From: Polynucleobacter sp. JS-Mosq-20-D10
Lineage (GTDB): Bacteria; Pseudomonadota; Gammaproteobacteria; Burkholderiales; Burkholderiaceae
Length of the DNA: 64,000 bases
NCBI RefSeq assembly: GCF_018687755.1
Contig: NZ_CP061305.1
Location: forward strand, 369,004-433,003
Direction of reading: 5' to 3'
The notes below the pieces were generated by a model. That model did no database searches. It saw only the letters and a list, made by a program, of their open reading frames with translations, and was not told the origin of the DNA. A program made the position numbers and the translations under genes. Every line of letters starts with the position of its first letter. The stretch's first letter is position 1. Shown here in pieces: positions 17,932-27,261 of the stretch.

Positions 17932-20900
17932 ATGATTGAAAAAATTGTTCGCCTCTCATTACAACAGCGTTTATTAGTTGTCATCATTGCACTGGTGTTA
18001 TTTGTTGCAGGCTTACTGGCAACAAAACGACTATCGGTCGATGCATTCCCCGATGTGACTAACGTTCAGATTCAGATTGCAGCGGAGGCCCCAGGCCGAT
18101 CTCCAGAAGAGGTTGAGCGTTTCGTAACAGTGCCGATTGAGTTAAGTATGACGGGCTTGCCCGGCTTAACTGAGATGCGCTCACTTAATCGTAATGGCCT
18201 CTCAGTGATTACATTGGTATTTACGGAAAAGACGGATCTCTACTTTGCAAGGCAGCTGGTTACAGAGCGTTTGATTGAGGTGGCTTCTGCAATGCCCGTC
18301 GGTATCACTCCTGTAATGGCACCACCGTCGACTGGTTTAGGAGAAATCTATCAATACACGCTCGATCATCCTTCCGATGGCGATAGGCAGTTGACAGTTG
18401 AGGAGCTTGAGGAGCGTCGAACAATTCAGGATTGGGTGGTGCGTCCGATGTTGCGCTCAATTTCTGGTGTTGCTGAGATTAATACGCAAGGTGGATACGC
18501 TCGCGAGTATCAGGTCTTGGTAAATCCTGAAAGATTACGTCACTATCAAGTGGGTCTCCGAGACATTTATGAGGCACTTGCCAGAAACAATGCAAACTCC
18601 GGTGGTGGACAGTTGCCTACTTATGCAGAGCGCTATCTCATTCGTGGTGTGGGCCTTATTACCAAACCCGAAGATATTGGAAAAATCATTCTCAAGGAAG
18701 TAAAGGGTATTCCGGTTTATGTAAAGAACGTGGCTGAAGTGACTATTGGCAGCGAAATTCGGCAGGGCGCTGCTATTAAGAACGGCTATACCGAGAGTGT
18801 TGCTGGCATCATTCAAATGATCCGTGGTGGTAACGCGCGCGAGGTAGTGAATCGTATCAAGCTCAAAGTAGCTGAGATTAATGAGGGCAAGTTATTGCCT
18901 GATGGACTCCAAATTGTGCCGTTTTATGATCGTACAGATCTTGTCAATGCGGCGATGTTTAATGTCGCTAAGGTGTTGATTGAAGGTGTCATTCTGGTAG
19001 TCATTCTGCTGTTTTTATTCTTAGGCGATGTTCGCTCCTCGCTCATTGTGGTGGCGACTTTAATTTTGACGCCGCTATTAACCTTCTTGGTGATGAATCG
19101 GTATGGCATCTCTGCCAACCTGATGTCCCTTGGAGGTCTTGCAATTGCGATCGGCATTATGGTGGATGGATCTGTAGTGGTAGTAGAAAATACCTTTGCC
19201 AAGTTAGGCGAAAGACTCAAAATGGGCGAGTCGAAGATTCGTATTATTTTAGAGGCCGCTACTGAGGTTGGTACGCCAGTGTTATTTGGTGTTGGCATCA
19301 TTATTTTGGTTTTCATGCCACTTCTTTCCTTGGAGGGTATGGAAGGAAAAATGTTTGCACCGATGGCGATTACGATTGCCATCGCATTAACCATCTCACT
19401 CATTCTTTCATTCACCTTGTCACCAGTCTTGTGCTCTTATGTTCTGAAAGGCGGAAGTGAGGATGACACAAAAATTGTGGCTCGTTTGCGCGCACCGTAT
19501 GAGCGGTGGTTGCATTGGTGTCTTGCCAATCCCAAGTTAGTCGTTAAAAGATCCTTGATGGGGTTGGTCGCTAGCATCATCGGATTTACCTTGCTTGGAA
19601 AAGCATTTATTCCAGTGATGCAGGAAGGTTCGATTACACCAGTCATCATCCGTGCCCCGAATATTTCCTTAGATGAATCGATTAAGCTGGAGTTTGAGGC
19701 GATCAAACGCATCATGACCATTCCAGATGTGAAGATGGCAGTATCTCGTTTAGGTAAAGGCGAGTCTCCCGCAGATCCGGGTCAGCCTAATGAATCCGAT
19801 CCGATCGTGACCCTGAAGCCTATAGGCGATCGCAAGTTTAGCCAGGAAGAGATTGCCCAGCAAATTCGTGACAAGCTAAAAACTTTGCCGGGTATTGAGC
19901 TCTCTATTTCCCAGCCCATCGCAGCACGTGTTGATGAGATGGTCTCTGGAGTTCGCTCACAGGTGGCTATCAAAATTTTTGGTGATGATCTAGTTACCCT
20001 GCAAAAGCTAGGCGGCCAAATCAGTCAGATCCTGACCAAAATGAAAGGTAGTAATGACTTGCGTATAGAGCAGGCTTCTGGTCAAAATTACTTAAACATT
20101 ATTATTAACCGTGATGCAATTGCCCGCTATGGTATTAATGTTTCTGATGTAAATGATGTGATTGAAACTGCTATTGGCGGCAAGCAAGCCAGCATTGTGT
20201 ATGAGGGTGAGAGAAGATTTCCCTTGCAATTGCGTTATCCAGCCCCTTACCGAGACAATGTAGATGCAATCAGCAATATTATTTTGCATTCTCCAGATGG
20301 CGCACAGGTGCTATTGCGCGACCTAGCGGATATTGCTCTTGTTGATGGCCCGGCGCAAATTTCTCGAGAGTCTGGTAAGCGGCGCCTAGTTGTAGGTGTG
20401 AACGTTGATGGGCGAGATCTAGGTGGTTTTGTTAAAGAGGCGCAGGAGCTGATTGCCAAGCAAGTTGAACTTCCACAAGGCTATTCACTGCAGTGGGGCG
20501 GCCAGTTTGAAAATATGCAACGGGCAATGGCGCGTCTAATGATCATTATTCCGTTAACAATTTTGGCGATCTATTTCCTGCTCTTCATGCTCTTTAAGTC
20601 ATTGCGCCTGGCTGGATTGATTATTTTGGTTTTACCATTTGCCTCGATTGGTGGTGTATTTGGTTTATTTATATCTGGTGAGTATCTCTCTGTGCCAGCT
20701 GCGGTTGGGTTTATTAACCTCTGGGGTATTGCGGTTCTAAATGGTGTGGTGCTAATCTCATTCATTAAGCAATTACGTGAAGATGGTTACTCCATGGAAG
20801 ATGCGCTATTGCATGGTTGTGGTCATCGCTTTAGGCCAGTCATGATGACTGCTTCAGTTGCTATGTTGGCTTTGGTACCAATGCTATTTTCTGGCGGCCC

Positions 20901-21027
20901 AGGCTCTGAAGTAACGCGCCCGCTAGCAGCCGTGGTGATCTCAGGTCTGATTACCTCAACCGCATTAACATTACTAGTACTCCCAGTTTTATATAGATGG
21001 TTTGAAGATAAAGAGGTGGAAGCATGA
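17932..21027 (+). CDS. czcA: Heavy-metal RND efflux pump, CzcA-like
   Basis: A 1031-residue inner-membrane HME-RND transporter: one N-terminal helix, a large periplasmic loop, six helices, a second loop and five helices. Early motifs DAFPDVTNVQIQIAAEAPGR and EVERFVTVPIE are typical of CusA/CzcA. The TM4 block reads AIAIGIMVDGSVVVVEN: the acidic residue that starts the Zn/Co/Cd-type signature (DFG) is Ala here, so metal specificity cannot be assumed. Drives proton-coupled metal export with CzcB and CzcC. Overlaps the downstream PII-like gene. Confidence 0.9.
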   Translation: MIEKIVRLSLQQRLLVVIIALVLFVAGLLATKRLSVDAFPDVTNVQIQIAAEAPGRSPEEVERFVTVPIELSMTGLPGLTEMRSLNRNGLSVITLVFTEKTDLYFARQLVTERLIEVASAMPVGITPVMAPPSTGLGEIYQYTLDHPSDGDRQLTVEELEERRTIQDWVVRPMLRSISGVAEINTQGGYAREYQVLVNPERLRHYQVGLRDIYEALARNNANSGGGQLPTYAERYLIRGVGLITKPEDIGKIILKEVKGIPVYVKNVAEVTIGSEIRQGAAIKNGYTESVAGIIQMIRGGNAREVVNRIKLKVAEINEGKLLPDGLQIVPFYDRTDLVNAAMFNVAKVLIEGVILVVILLFLFLGDVRSSLIVVATLILTPLLTFLVMNRYGISANLMSLGGLAIAIGIMVDGSVVVVENTFAKLGERLKMGESKIRIILEAATEVGTPVLFGVGIIILVFMPLLSLEGMEGKMFAPMAITIAIALTISLILSFTLSPVLCSYVLKGGSEDDTKIVARLRAPYERWLHWCLANPKLVVKRSLMGLVASIIGFTLLGKAFIPVMQEGSITPVIIRAPNISLDESIKLEFEAIKRIMTIPDVKMAVSRLGKGESPADPGQPNESDPIVTLKPIGDRKFSQEEIAQQIRDKLKTLPGIELSISQPIAARVDEMVSGVRSQVAIKIFGDDLVTLQKLGGQISQILTKMKGSNDLRIEQASGQNYLNIIINRDAIARYGINVSDVNDVIETAIGGKQASIVYEGERRFPLQLRYPAPYRDNVDAISNIILHSPDGAQVLLRDLADIALVDGPAQISRESGKRRLVVGVNVDGRDLGGFVKEAQELIAKQVELPQGYSLQWGGQFENMQRAMARLMIIIPLTILAIYFLLFMLFKSLRLAGLIILVLPFASIGGVFGLFISGEYLSVPAAVGFINLWGIAVLNGVVLISFIKQLREDGYSMEDALLHGCGHRFRPVMMTASVAMLALVPMLFSGGPGSEVTRPLAAVVISGLITSTALTLLVLPVLYRWFEDKEVEA

Positions 21028-21347
21028 TGGAAGTGAAGGCGGTTATTCGCCCAAATAAGTTAGCTGCTCTTCGAACAGCATTACTAGAAACCCCAGGCTT
21101 TCCAGGGATGACTGTGAGTAAGGTTGAGGGCTGTAGCGCTCCCAATCGCACAGCCAAATTCAACATTAAAGATGAGTTAACAGACTACTCGGCAAAAGTG
21201 AAGATTGAAATTGTTTGTAACGATGAGGTTGCAGAAGTCCTGATGGACCGTATCGTGACTATCTGCCAAACAGGCCAGGTAGGGGACGGTGTTGTTTGGT
21301 GCACTGAGGTTCCGAAGGCCTTCTTTATTTCTAAGACTTCTGTCTAG
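21024..21347 (+). CDS. PII-like signalling protein associated with the metal efflux operon
   Basis: A 107-residue protein with a PII-like ferredoxin fold: MMEVKAVIRPNKLAALRTAL matches PII beta1-alpha1, AKVKIEIVCNDEVAEVLMDRI the second half, and TGQVGDGVVW the B-loop (TGxxGDG). The T-loop is short and lacks the uridylylated Tyr region; the usual Lys of GDGKI is replaced. A Cys in EGCSAPNRTAKF sits where the T-loop begins. It overlaps czcA, so it probably responds to metal or nucleotide and modulates the pump rather than nitrogen metabolism. The second ATG (21027) is an alternative start. Confidence 0.75.
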   Translation: MMEVKAVIRPNKLAALRTALLETPGFPGMTVSKVEGCSAPNRTAKFNIKDELTDYSAKVKIEIVCNDEVAEVLMDRIVTICQTGQVGDGVVWCTEVPKAFFISKTSV

Positions 21348-21421
21348 GTAAGCCCTGTAATTCTTCGGTATGATGTTTTGGGTAAATTACTAAATTATTG
21401 CCAATCATCTTGGAGATTGTT

Positions 21422-21820
21422 TTGAAAAATATCATCGATCGTATTGATCACATTGTTTTGACTGTAACTGATATTGAGGTCACTACTCAGTGGTATGAAA
21501 AAGCATTGGGTTTTGAGCGCGAGTTTTTTACTGGTCCAGAAGGGCAGCCGCGTTATTCATTGCGTTTTGGACAGTTAAAAATCAATCTTCAGGATAAAGA
21601 TACTGAGACGCCTACAAAGGCTAAAGTGCCCACGATTGGTTCGGGAGATTTTTGTTTGATTTCAGCAATTCCCCTAGATGACTTTATCGCGCATCTTCAT
21701 AAGCATGCTGTCGCTATTGATGTTGGGCCTGTGCCAAGACGAGGTGCCCTTGGGCCCATTCGTTCTGTCTACTTACGTGACCCAGACAATAATCTGGTAG
21801 AGGTTGCTGAATACGTCTAG
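21422..21820 (+). CDS. VOC family (glyoxalase/bleomycin-resistance-like) protein
   Basis: About 132 residues with the VOC beta-alpha-beta-beta-beta repeats: IDRIDHIVLTVTDIEVTTQWYEKALGFE at the N-terminus (His metal ligand) and IRSVYLRDPDNNLVEVAEYV at the C-terminus (Glu ligand). It resembles the virulence-protein STM3117-like group, function unclear. I choose TTG 21422 because TTGGAG at 21410-21415 is correctly spaced; a TTG at 21398 is also in frame. It overlaps the HAD gene tail-to-tail by 4 bp. Confidence 0.82.
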   Translation: MKNIIDRIDHIVLTVTDIEVTTQWYEKALGFEREFFTGPEGQPRYSLRFGQLKINLQDKDTETPTKAKVPTIGSGDFCLISAIPLDDFIAHLHKHAVAIDVGPVPRRGALGPIRSVYLRDPDNNLVEVAEYV

Positions 21821-22536
21821 TGTTGATCTGGATCTGATACGCCTAACTGGCGCGCAAGATCCAGAAAGTCTTTTGCATGGTAGTTGGTAAATTGCTCCAC
21901 ATGCAGATCATTTCGTAAGTGATTTTTGCCAAACTCTAATGGGCGCTCAATAAAGGCTGTTTGTAATCCACAGGCGTGAGCAGCCTCGAGATCATCCTTG
22001 TGTGCCGCAACCAGCATCACTTCTTCTGCGGAGAGATTGAAGATATCTGCTACGCCCAAATAGGTTTCGGGGTCTGGTTTGTAGTGACGGAAAACTTCAG
22101 CCGAAAGAATTAAGTCCCAAGGTAAGCCCGCATTTTTTGCCATATCAGCTAATAAGCCCATATTGCCATTTGAGAGAGTGACGATCGTGAACTGACTTTT
22201 TAGCTGATGTAGACCTTCGACAGCCTCAGGCCAAGGATTGAGTCGATGCCAAACGAGGTTGAGATGCTGTATTTGATTTTCAGATAAAGAGCTGACTTTA
22301 AAGGCCTTGAGAACATCAATCAGGATCATGTGATGGAGATCATCAATTTTTGTCCACGGCAATTCACCAGAGCGAACCCGAGCCATAGCTGGCCTGTAAC
22401 CTTGCCGCCAGGCTGTAGCAAAGGCATCGGGATCAACTAGAAGTCCAAGGCGGGTGACCTCAGCGGCTATGGAGCCATGCCAGTCAACCACTGTGCCGAA
22501 TACATCAAATGCCAGTACCTTAGGTGCTTTATTCAT
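21817..22536 (-). CDS. Haloacid dehalogenase, type II (HAD superfamily)
   Basis: About 239 residues. HAD motif 1 is VLAFDVFGTVVDWHG with the nucleophilic Asp, motif 2 is FTIVTLSNGN, the Lys motif lies in SAEVFRHYKPDPETYLGV, and motif 4 is VAAHKDDLEAAHACG. This arrangement matches L-2-haloacid dehalogenase (type II). MNKAPKVLAFD at 22536 is the natural start; an upstream TTG (22572) would add 12 residues without a better Shine-Dalgarno. Whether halogenated acids are the true substrate is unknown. Confidence 0.85.
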   Translation of the reverse strand: MNKAPKVLAFDVFGTVVDWHGSIAAEVTRLGLLVDPDAFATAWRQGYRPAMARVRSGELPWTKIDDLHHMILIDVLKAFKVSSLSENQIQHLNLVWHRLNPWPEAVEGLHQLKSQFTIVTLSNGNMGLLADMAKNAGLPWDLILSAEVFRHYKPDPETYLGVADIFNLSAEEVMLVAAHKDDLEAAHACGLQTAFIERPLEFGKNHLRNDLHVEQFTNYHAKDFLDLARQLGVSDPDQH

Positions 22537-22657
22537 GAGGAAGATTCTTGCTTGCAAAGGGGCTTTTGTCAATCAAGCGGCTTGCACAGAAATTGCTGGG
22601 AGTTGATAAAATGCTCAATGCCCTTAATGGGTTCATCGTATCTAACAAGGATTGAAT

Positions 22658-25558
22658 ATGGGTGGTATTTCTCAGTGGGAGCAGCTCAACGTTGAGCTCA
22701 CAGCAGCTCTTGGAAGCTCCGTTCATTTCGATACGGCTCATCAGGCGGTTTATGCGTCAGAAGCTTCTAATTATCGACAAATCCCGATTGGGGTTGTGAC
22801 CCCGAAAAATACCGAAGAATTTGTCAAGGGTATCGAGATTTGTCATCGCAATAAGGCCCCGGTACTCATGCGTGGCGCCGGTACTTCTATGAATGGCCAG
22901 ACGGTCAACAATGCCGTGGTCTTTGATATCTCAAAGTATTGCAACCATATTCTTGCTTTAGATCCAGTAGCTGGTAATGCTGTTGTTGAACCTGGAGTCA
23001 TCTGTGATTCACTGCGTGATGCTGCTGAATTGCACGGTTTAACTTTTGCGCCAGATCCTTCTACGCACAGCCGTTGTACATTAGGCGGTATGGTGGCTAA
23101 TAACTCTTGTGGCGCCCATTCGGTGATGGCCGGCAAGACGCTGGAAAATACTGAAGCTTTAGAAATTCTGACTTACGATGGCGAACGTTTTTGGGTTGGC
23201 CCAACATCCGATCAAGAGTTACAAGACATCATTGCTGCTGGTGGACGCAAAGGTCAGATTTATCAAGACTTGCTGACCTTGCGTGAACGCTATGCAGATC
23301 TCATTCGTGCGCGCTTCCCGAACATTAAGCGTCGCGTCTCTGGTTACAACTTGGATCAGCTCTTACCGGAAAATGGATTTAACGTTGCGAAGGCTTTGGT
23401 CGGAACTGAGGGGACCTGTGCATTAACGCTCGCTGCTAAAGTGAGATTGGTGAAGAGTCCCGCCAAGCGTGTGGTTCTAGTGCTTGGCTTTGATGATATT
23501 TATGTAGCAGGCGATGCTGTACCTGAGTACCAATCTTTTAATCCCATTGCAATCGAAGGTCTGGATTACAAAATCATCCGCGGCTTGCAAGATCGTAATT
23601 TAGCAAAGGCGGAGATCGACTTATTGCCGGCTGGCAATGCTTGGGTAGTTGTGGAGTTCGGTGACGATACTATTGAGGGCGCAATTGCTCAGGCCAAAAA
23701 AGCCGAGGAGTATTTCAAGGTAAGAACTAAGGGTCCTAGGCCATCGACCTGGTTAGAGTCTGATCCATTAGTACAAAAGCGTATTTGGTCGATTCGTGAA
23801 AATGGTGCATCTGCCACCCATTTATCCATTGACCCAAATTCTCCTGATCCGGTAGTGGGGTGGGAAGATGCTGCGGTTGATCCAGCGCGCTTGGGAGAGT
23901 ATCTGCGAGCTTTCCAAAAATTAGTAGACTCTTACGAGTATGAAACTTCGCTCTATGGACACTTTGGTGATGGGTGTATTCATGCGCGCATTACCTTTAA
24001 CTTTCGATCTGCAGAAGGTGTTGCTAAATTTAGATCTTTTATTCGTGATGCGGCAACCTTAGTGGTTGAATTTGGTGGTTCGCTCACGGGCGAGCATGGT
24101 GACGGTCAGGCTAGAGCAGAATTCCTCCCCATCATGTTTGGTGAAGAGTTGATGGGTGCGATGCATGAGTTCAAGCGTATCTGGGATCCTCAAAATAAAC
24201 TCAATCCTGGCAAAGTGGTTCACCCTTACCGCGTAGATGAGAATCTGCGCATGGGACCAGAATACAAAATCGTCAATATCAAGACGCGTCTGAATTTCTT
24301 GAGTCAAGAGGGTAATGGCTTCCAGAGAGCAGTTGAACGTTGTGTTGGTATGGGGAAGTGCCGCAGTGAAAAAGTTGGCACGATGTGCCCAAGTTATCGG
24401 GCTACAAAAGAAGAGCGTTTTTCCACCCGTGGGCGTTCACGACTCTTTTGGGAAATGATCCAGGGCGAAGTTATTCAAGATGGCTGGGAAAGTCAGGAGC
24501 TTAAAGAAGCTCTAGATACCTGCCTCTCCTGTAAGGGCTGCAAGAGTGACTGTCCAGCTCACGTTGACATGGCTTCTTATAAGGCCGAGTTCTTGTCCCA
24601 TTATCACGAGACCAATAGTAGGCCTCGTCAAGCCTTGACCATGGGGCGCATTGGCGACTGGGCGCCATTGGCAAGCAAATTCTCTTGGCTGATGAATGGC
24701 GTCATGCAAACGCCTGTGATCTCTACTCTCGCTAAATGGGTAGGTGGTGTAGCGCAAGAGCGTAGTCTGCCCAAGTTTGCGAGCCAGTCCTTTAGAAAGC
24801 AATTTAGGCCATCAAAGAATGCCAGCATTGGTCAGAAGAAGGTCATTCTTTGGGTAGATACATTTTGCGAACATTTTCATCCAGAGGTTGCAAATGCAGC
24901 AGTCGAGGTGCTTGCTCATGCAGGCTTTGAAGCGACGTTACCAAAAACACCGCTATGCTGCGGCCGTCCTTTATATGACTTCGGCTATCTAGATCTTGCT
25001 AAGCAGAAGTTAGAGCAAATTCTGGATGCTATTGGGGATCAGATTAATGCAGAGCCGAATTCGCCTATTGCAGTCGTCGGCCTTGAGCCAGGTTGTATGT
25101 CTGTATTTAAAGATGAATTACTGAAGTTCTTCCCGAATGATCCAAGGGCAATCCTGTTGTCATCCAGTAGTTATTTGTTGGGGGATTTCTTGCATGAGCA
25201 AGGCTATACCCCGCCACCACTAGACTGCAATGTCTTGGTCCACTCACATTGCCATCAGAAATCACTATTTGGTACTAAGGGTGATGTAGCCCTATTGGCT
25301 GCTTTGGGTGCTAAGGCAAATTTCATTGATAGTGGTTGCTGCGGTATGGCAGGTTCATTTGGATTTAATCCCGAGCATGTCGGGATATCCAAAGCAGTTG
25401 GCGAGCTCGTTTTGCTGCCAGCAATCCGAGCTGCCGAGCCAGAGACCATCATTCTGACCAATGGTTTTAGTTGTAGGGAGCAGATTGAGCAAGAGACTGG
25501 ACGCAAGGTCAAGCATTTGGCTGAGTTACTACAAATGGCGCACCAATCTAAAATCTAG
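22658..25558 (+). CDS. ydiJ: FAD/Fe-S D-2-hydroxyacid dehydrogenase, YdiJ-like
   Basis: A 966-residue fusion: an N-terminal FAD-binding PCMH domain (LMRGAGTSMNGQTVNNAVVF; TFAPDPSTHSRCTLGGMVAN), an FAD-linked oxidase C-terminal domain (YGHFGDGCIHARI; LTGEHGDGQARAEF), then two Fe-S binding blocks (GMGKCRSEKVGTMCPSY; CLSCKGCKSDCP) and CCG domains (TPLCCGRPLYDFG; DSGCCGMAGSFGF). YdiJ-like enzymes oxidise D-2-hydroxyglutarate or D-lactate and pass electrons onward. ATG 22658 follows AAGGA at 22647-22651. Cytoplasmic or membrane-peripheral. Confidence 0.88.
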   Translation: MGGISQWEQLNVELTAALGSSVHFDTAHQAVYASEASNYRQIPIGVVTPKNTEEFVKGIEICHRNKAPVLMRGAGTSMNGQTVNNAVVFDISKYCNHILALDPVAGNAVVEPGVICDSLRDAAELHGLTFAPDPSTHSRCTLGGMVANNSCGAHSVMAGKTLENTEALEILTYDGERFWVGPTSDQELQDIIAAGGRKGQIYQDLLTLRERYADLIRARFPNIKRRVSGYNLDQLLPENGFNVAKALVGTEGTCALTLAAKVRLVKSPAKRVVLVLGFDDIYVAGDAVPEYQSFNPIAIEGLDYKIIRGLQDRNLAKAEIDLLPAGNAWVVVEFGDDTIEGAIAQAKKAEEYFKVRTKGPRPSTWLESDPLVQKRIWSIRENGASATHLSIDPNSPDPVVGWEDAAVDPARLGEYLRAFQKLVDSYEYETSLYGHFGDGCIHARITFNFRSAEGVAKFRSFIRDAATLVVEFGGSLTGEHGDGQARAEFLPIMFGEELMGAMHEFKRIWDPQNKLNPGKVVHPYRVDENLRMGPEYKIVNIKTRLNFLSQEGNGFQRAVERCVGMGKCRSEKVGTMCPSYRATKEERFSTRGRSRLFWEMIQGEVIQDGWESQELKEALDTCLSCKGCKSDCPAHVDMASYKAEFLSHYHETNSRPRQALTMGRIGDWAPLASKFSWLMNGVMQTPVISTLAKWVGGVAQERSLPKFASQSFRKQFRPSKNASIGQKKVILWVDTFCEHFHPEVANAAVEVLAHAGFEATLPKTPLCCGRPLYDFGYLDLAKQKLEQILDAIGDQINAEPNSPIAVVGLEPGCMSVFKDELLKFFPNDPRAILLSSSSYLLGDFLHEQGYTPPPLDCNVLVHSHCHQKSLFGTKGDVALLAALGAKANFIDSGCCGMAGSFGFNPEHVGISKAVGELVLLPAIRAAEPETIILTNGFSCREQIEQETGRKVKHLAELLQMAHQSKI

Positions 25559-25721
25559 TTAGTAGATACTCACTATTGCCCACCTATCCATCCTAATAAT
25601 CCATAAGATTATTATTTAAATTCTCAAAAGATAGTCTAGATGAAGATAGAATAGTCGTCCGGCAGGAGTATTGCAGTAAGTAGCTTATTGCGTAATTGCA
25701 TGATGGTTAAAGGAATGAACA

Positions 25722-26171
25722 ATGGTCTTCAAAAAATCACAGTCTATTAAGTTTTTACAACCCACAATGGAATCCTTTGAAACAATAGTGGGGCCAGCTA
25801 CCGAGGTTCATGGGCGAATTGTTGCAAATGAAAGTTTACGCATTGATGGTCGCGTGGTTGGGAATATAGAATCACGCCAAGGAAAAAACGTGAGCATTGC
25901 TCTTGGACGCACTGGCATGGTGCAAGGCGATATCAATGCCTATAGAGTGCTAGTTGCGGGACGAGTAGAGGGTAATATTTATGCTACTGAGCGCGTGGAG
26001 TTACATGAGGGGGCGGAAGTGCGTGGAGATATTACTTATGGCCAGTTAGGAATTGAACATGGTGCCAAGTTAAACGGTTTGATGATTTCCAAAAGTAGCG
26101 AAGAACCAGAGGGTGCAACCGATTCAACTGCAATTTTTCAGGCAAATTGGAACAAAATTAAAAGTCAATAA
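25722..26171 (+). CDS. Bactofilin (first of three)
   Basis: A 149-residue polymer-forming cytoskeletal protein: short tails around a right-handed beta-helix of about residues 20-115, seen as repeating strands (ATEVHGRIVANESLRIDGRV, VQGDINAYRVLVAGRVEGNI). Bactofilins self-assemble at membranes without nucleotide and act in cell shape, polar or stalk structures and flagellar placement. AAAGGA precedes the ATG. Two other bactofilins and a RodZ-like gene lie within 3 kb. Confidence 0.9.
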   Translation: MVFKKSQSIKFLQPTMESFETIVGPATEVHGRIVANESLRIDGRVVGNIESRQGKNVSIALGRTGMVQGDINAYRVLVAGRVEGNIYATERVELHEGAEVRGDITYGQLGIEHGAKLNGLMISKSSEEPEGATDSTAIFQANWNKIKSQ

Positions 26172-26182
26172 TTTGTTAATGC

Positions 26183-26212
26183 AGGCTCAGAATATGAAAT
26201 GAGCCTATATTT
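26183..26212. terminator. Bidirectional terminator between convergent bactofilin genes
   Basis: AGGCTCA (26183-26189) and TGAGCCT (26200-26206) form a 7-bp stem with a 10-base loop, followed by an AT-rich tail ending at the stop of the minus-strand bactofilin. Placement between convergent genes supports the call. Confidence 0.7.
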
Positions 26213-26615
26213 ATTCGATATCGCTAATCTCATCTTTTGGCTGAATGTCAGTTTCAGTAAAAGAGTGTTTGGCTGAGGATGTGGGGGCATCAATTAAGCG
26301 TAGCTCGCCACTCAGCTTTGCTCCTTTTTCTACACTCATTTCAGCATATTGTGTAAGACCAGTAATTTTTGCACTGGATCGAACGTTCAAATGATTCGTG
26401 ACATTGAGGCCTTGAGTAACTTCACCACGAACTTCGACAACTTCCGCGTTGATTCTGCCATTAACAATTCCTGAGGTGTCAACCAAGACTTCTTTGGTGT
26501 TCAATTCACCCTCTACAAGGCCTGCAACCACTGCCATTTCTGGTACCTCAAAGGTGCCTCTGACAATGACCCCTTCGCCTACGAAAAGTGATCCTCTGGG
26601 ATTGTTATCAGCCAT
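26211..26615 (-). CDS. Bactofilin (second of three)
   Basis: A 134-residue bactofilin: beta-helix repeats VGEGVIVRGTFEVPEMAVVA, VLVDTSGIVNGRINAEVVEV, LNVRSSAKITGLTQYAEMSV, with a C-terminal acidic tail (TETDIQPKDEISDIE). It is convergent with the first bactofilin. The sequence differs clearly from the other two, so this is an old paralogue, not a recent copy. Confidence 0.87.
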   Translation of the reverse strand: MADNNPRGSLFVGEGVIVRGTFEVPEMAVVAGLVEGELNTKEVLVDTSGIVNGRINAEVVEVRGEVTQGLNVTNHLNVRSSAKITGLTQYAEMSVEKGAKLSGELRLIDAPTSSAKHSFTETDIQPKDEISDIE

Positions 26616-26718
26616 GATATTTCCTGAATAAGTGAGTACGTGCTAATAATATAACAATACTAACAACTTAGGAAAAGCTCAGAGGGGTGTGCCGCTGAGT
26701 GAACTATCAAACTACAGA

Positions 26719-27066
26719 TTAATCCTTGGCGCTTGTAGGGATGGATAGTTCCGCAAACTGATCCTTTAAATTCTTCAGAGTAAGGATTTTGCTCTCAATG
26801 ATGGGGAGCTGTGTCTGAAATGTCTGGATTCTCTGCTGGTAAATGAGTTCTAAATCATCCATCTCCTTGCGGGAAATGACTCCCCCCATTTGTTTTGCCA
26901 TTTCGGGGTTGAAGCGGATTGCTACCCTAAAGCCAAAAAAATGGATACTCATGCCAATCAGAATAAATACGCTAAAGGATAAAAGCGCAATCTTAATAAC
27001 GGTTTTACGGGTTATTTTTATCTGCTTCATGGATGAAGTAGACCCAGAGATCCAAATTAACTGCAT
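26719..27066 (-). CDS. Small membrane-anchored hypothetical protein
   Basis: 115 residues: a basic N-terminus (MKQIKITRKTVIK), one transmembrane helix (IALLSFSVFILIGMSIHFFG) and an extracytoplasmic helical region (MDDLELIYQQRIQTFQTQLP) likely to form a coiled coil. AAAGG upstream supports ATG 27066; ATG 27030 is an alternative. It lies between the bactofilins and the RodZ-like gene and may belong to their system. Family not recognised. Confidence 0.6.
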   Translation of the reverse strand: MQLIWISGSTSSMKQIKITRKTVIKIALLSFSVFILIGMSIHFFGFRVAIRFNPEMAKQMGGVISRKEMDDLELIYQQRIQTFQTQLPIIESKILTLKNLKDQFAELSIPTSAKD

Positions 27067-27261
27067 TTTTAACCTTTAAATTGATATGAAGCGATTCTAG
27101 CATTAGGATGCATTTGCATTTATTCCTTTTAATTAGCATATGTAATGATAATTTGATACCATCCTAATTATTAAAAGTAATGCTGTTTTCCCTAAGAATA
27201 TGAGATTTCTTGGATTTTCAAGATGATATGTGCAGTGCAATAATTTAAGGGCTTTACATTA

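Noticed and set aside
18924..19415. 163-codon minus-strand frame opposite czcA
   Set aside because: Shadow frame over conserved transmembrane coding sequence of a secure gene.
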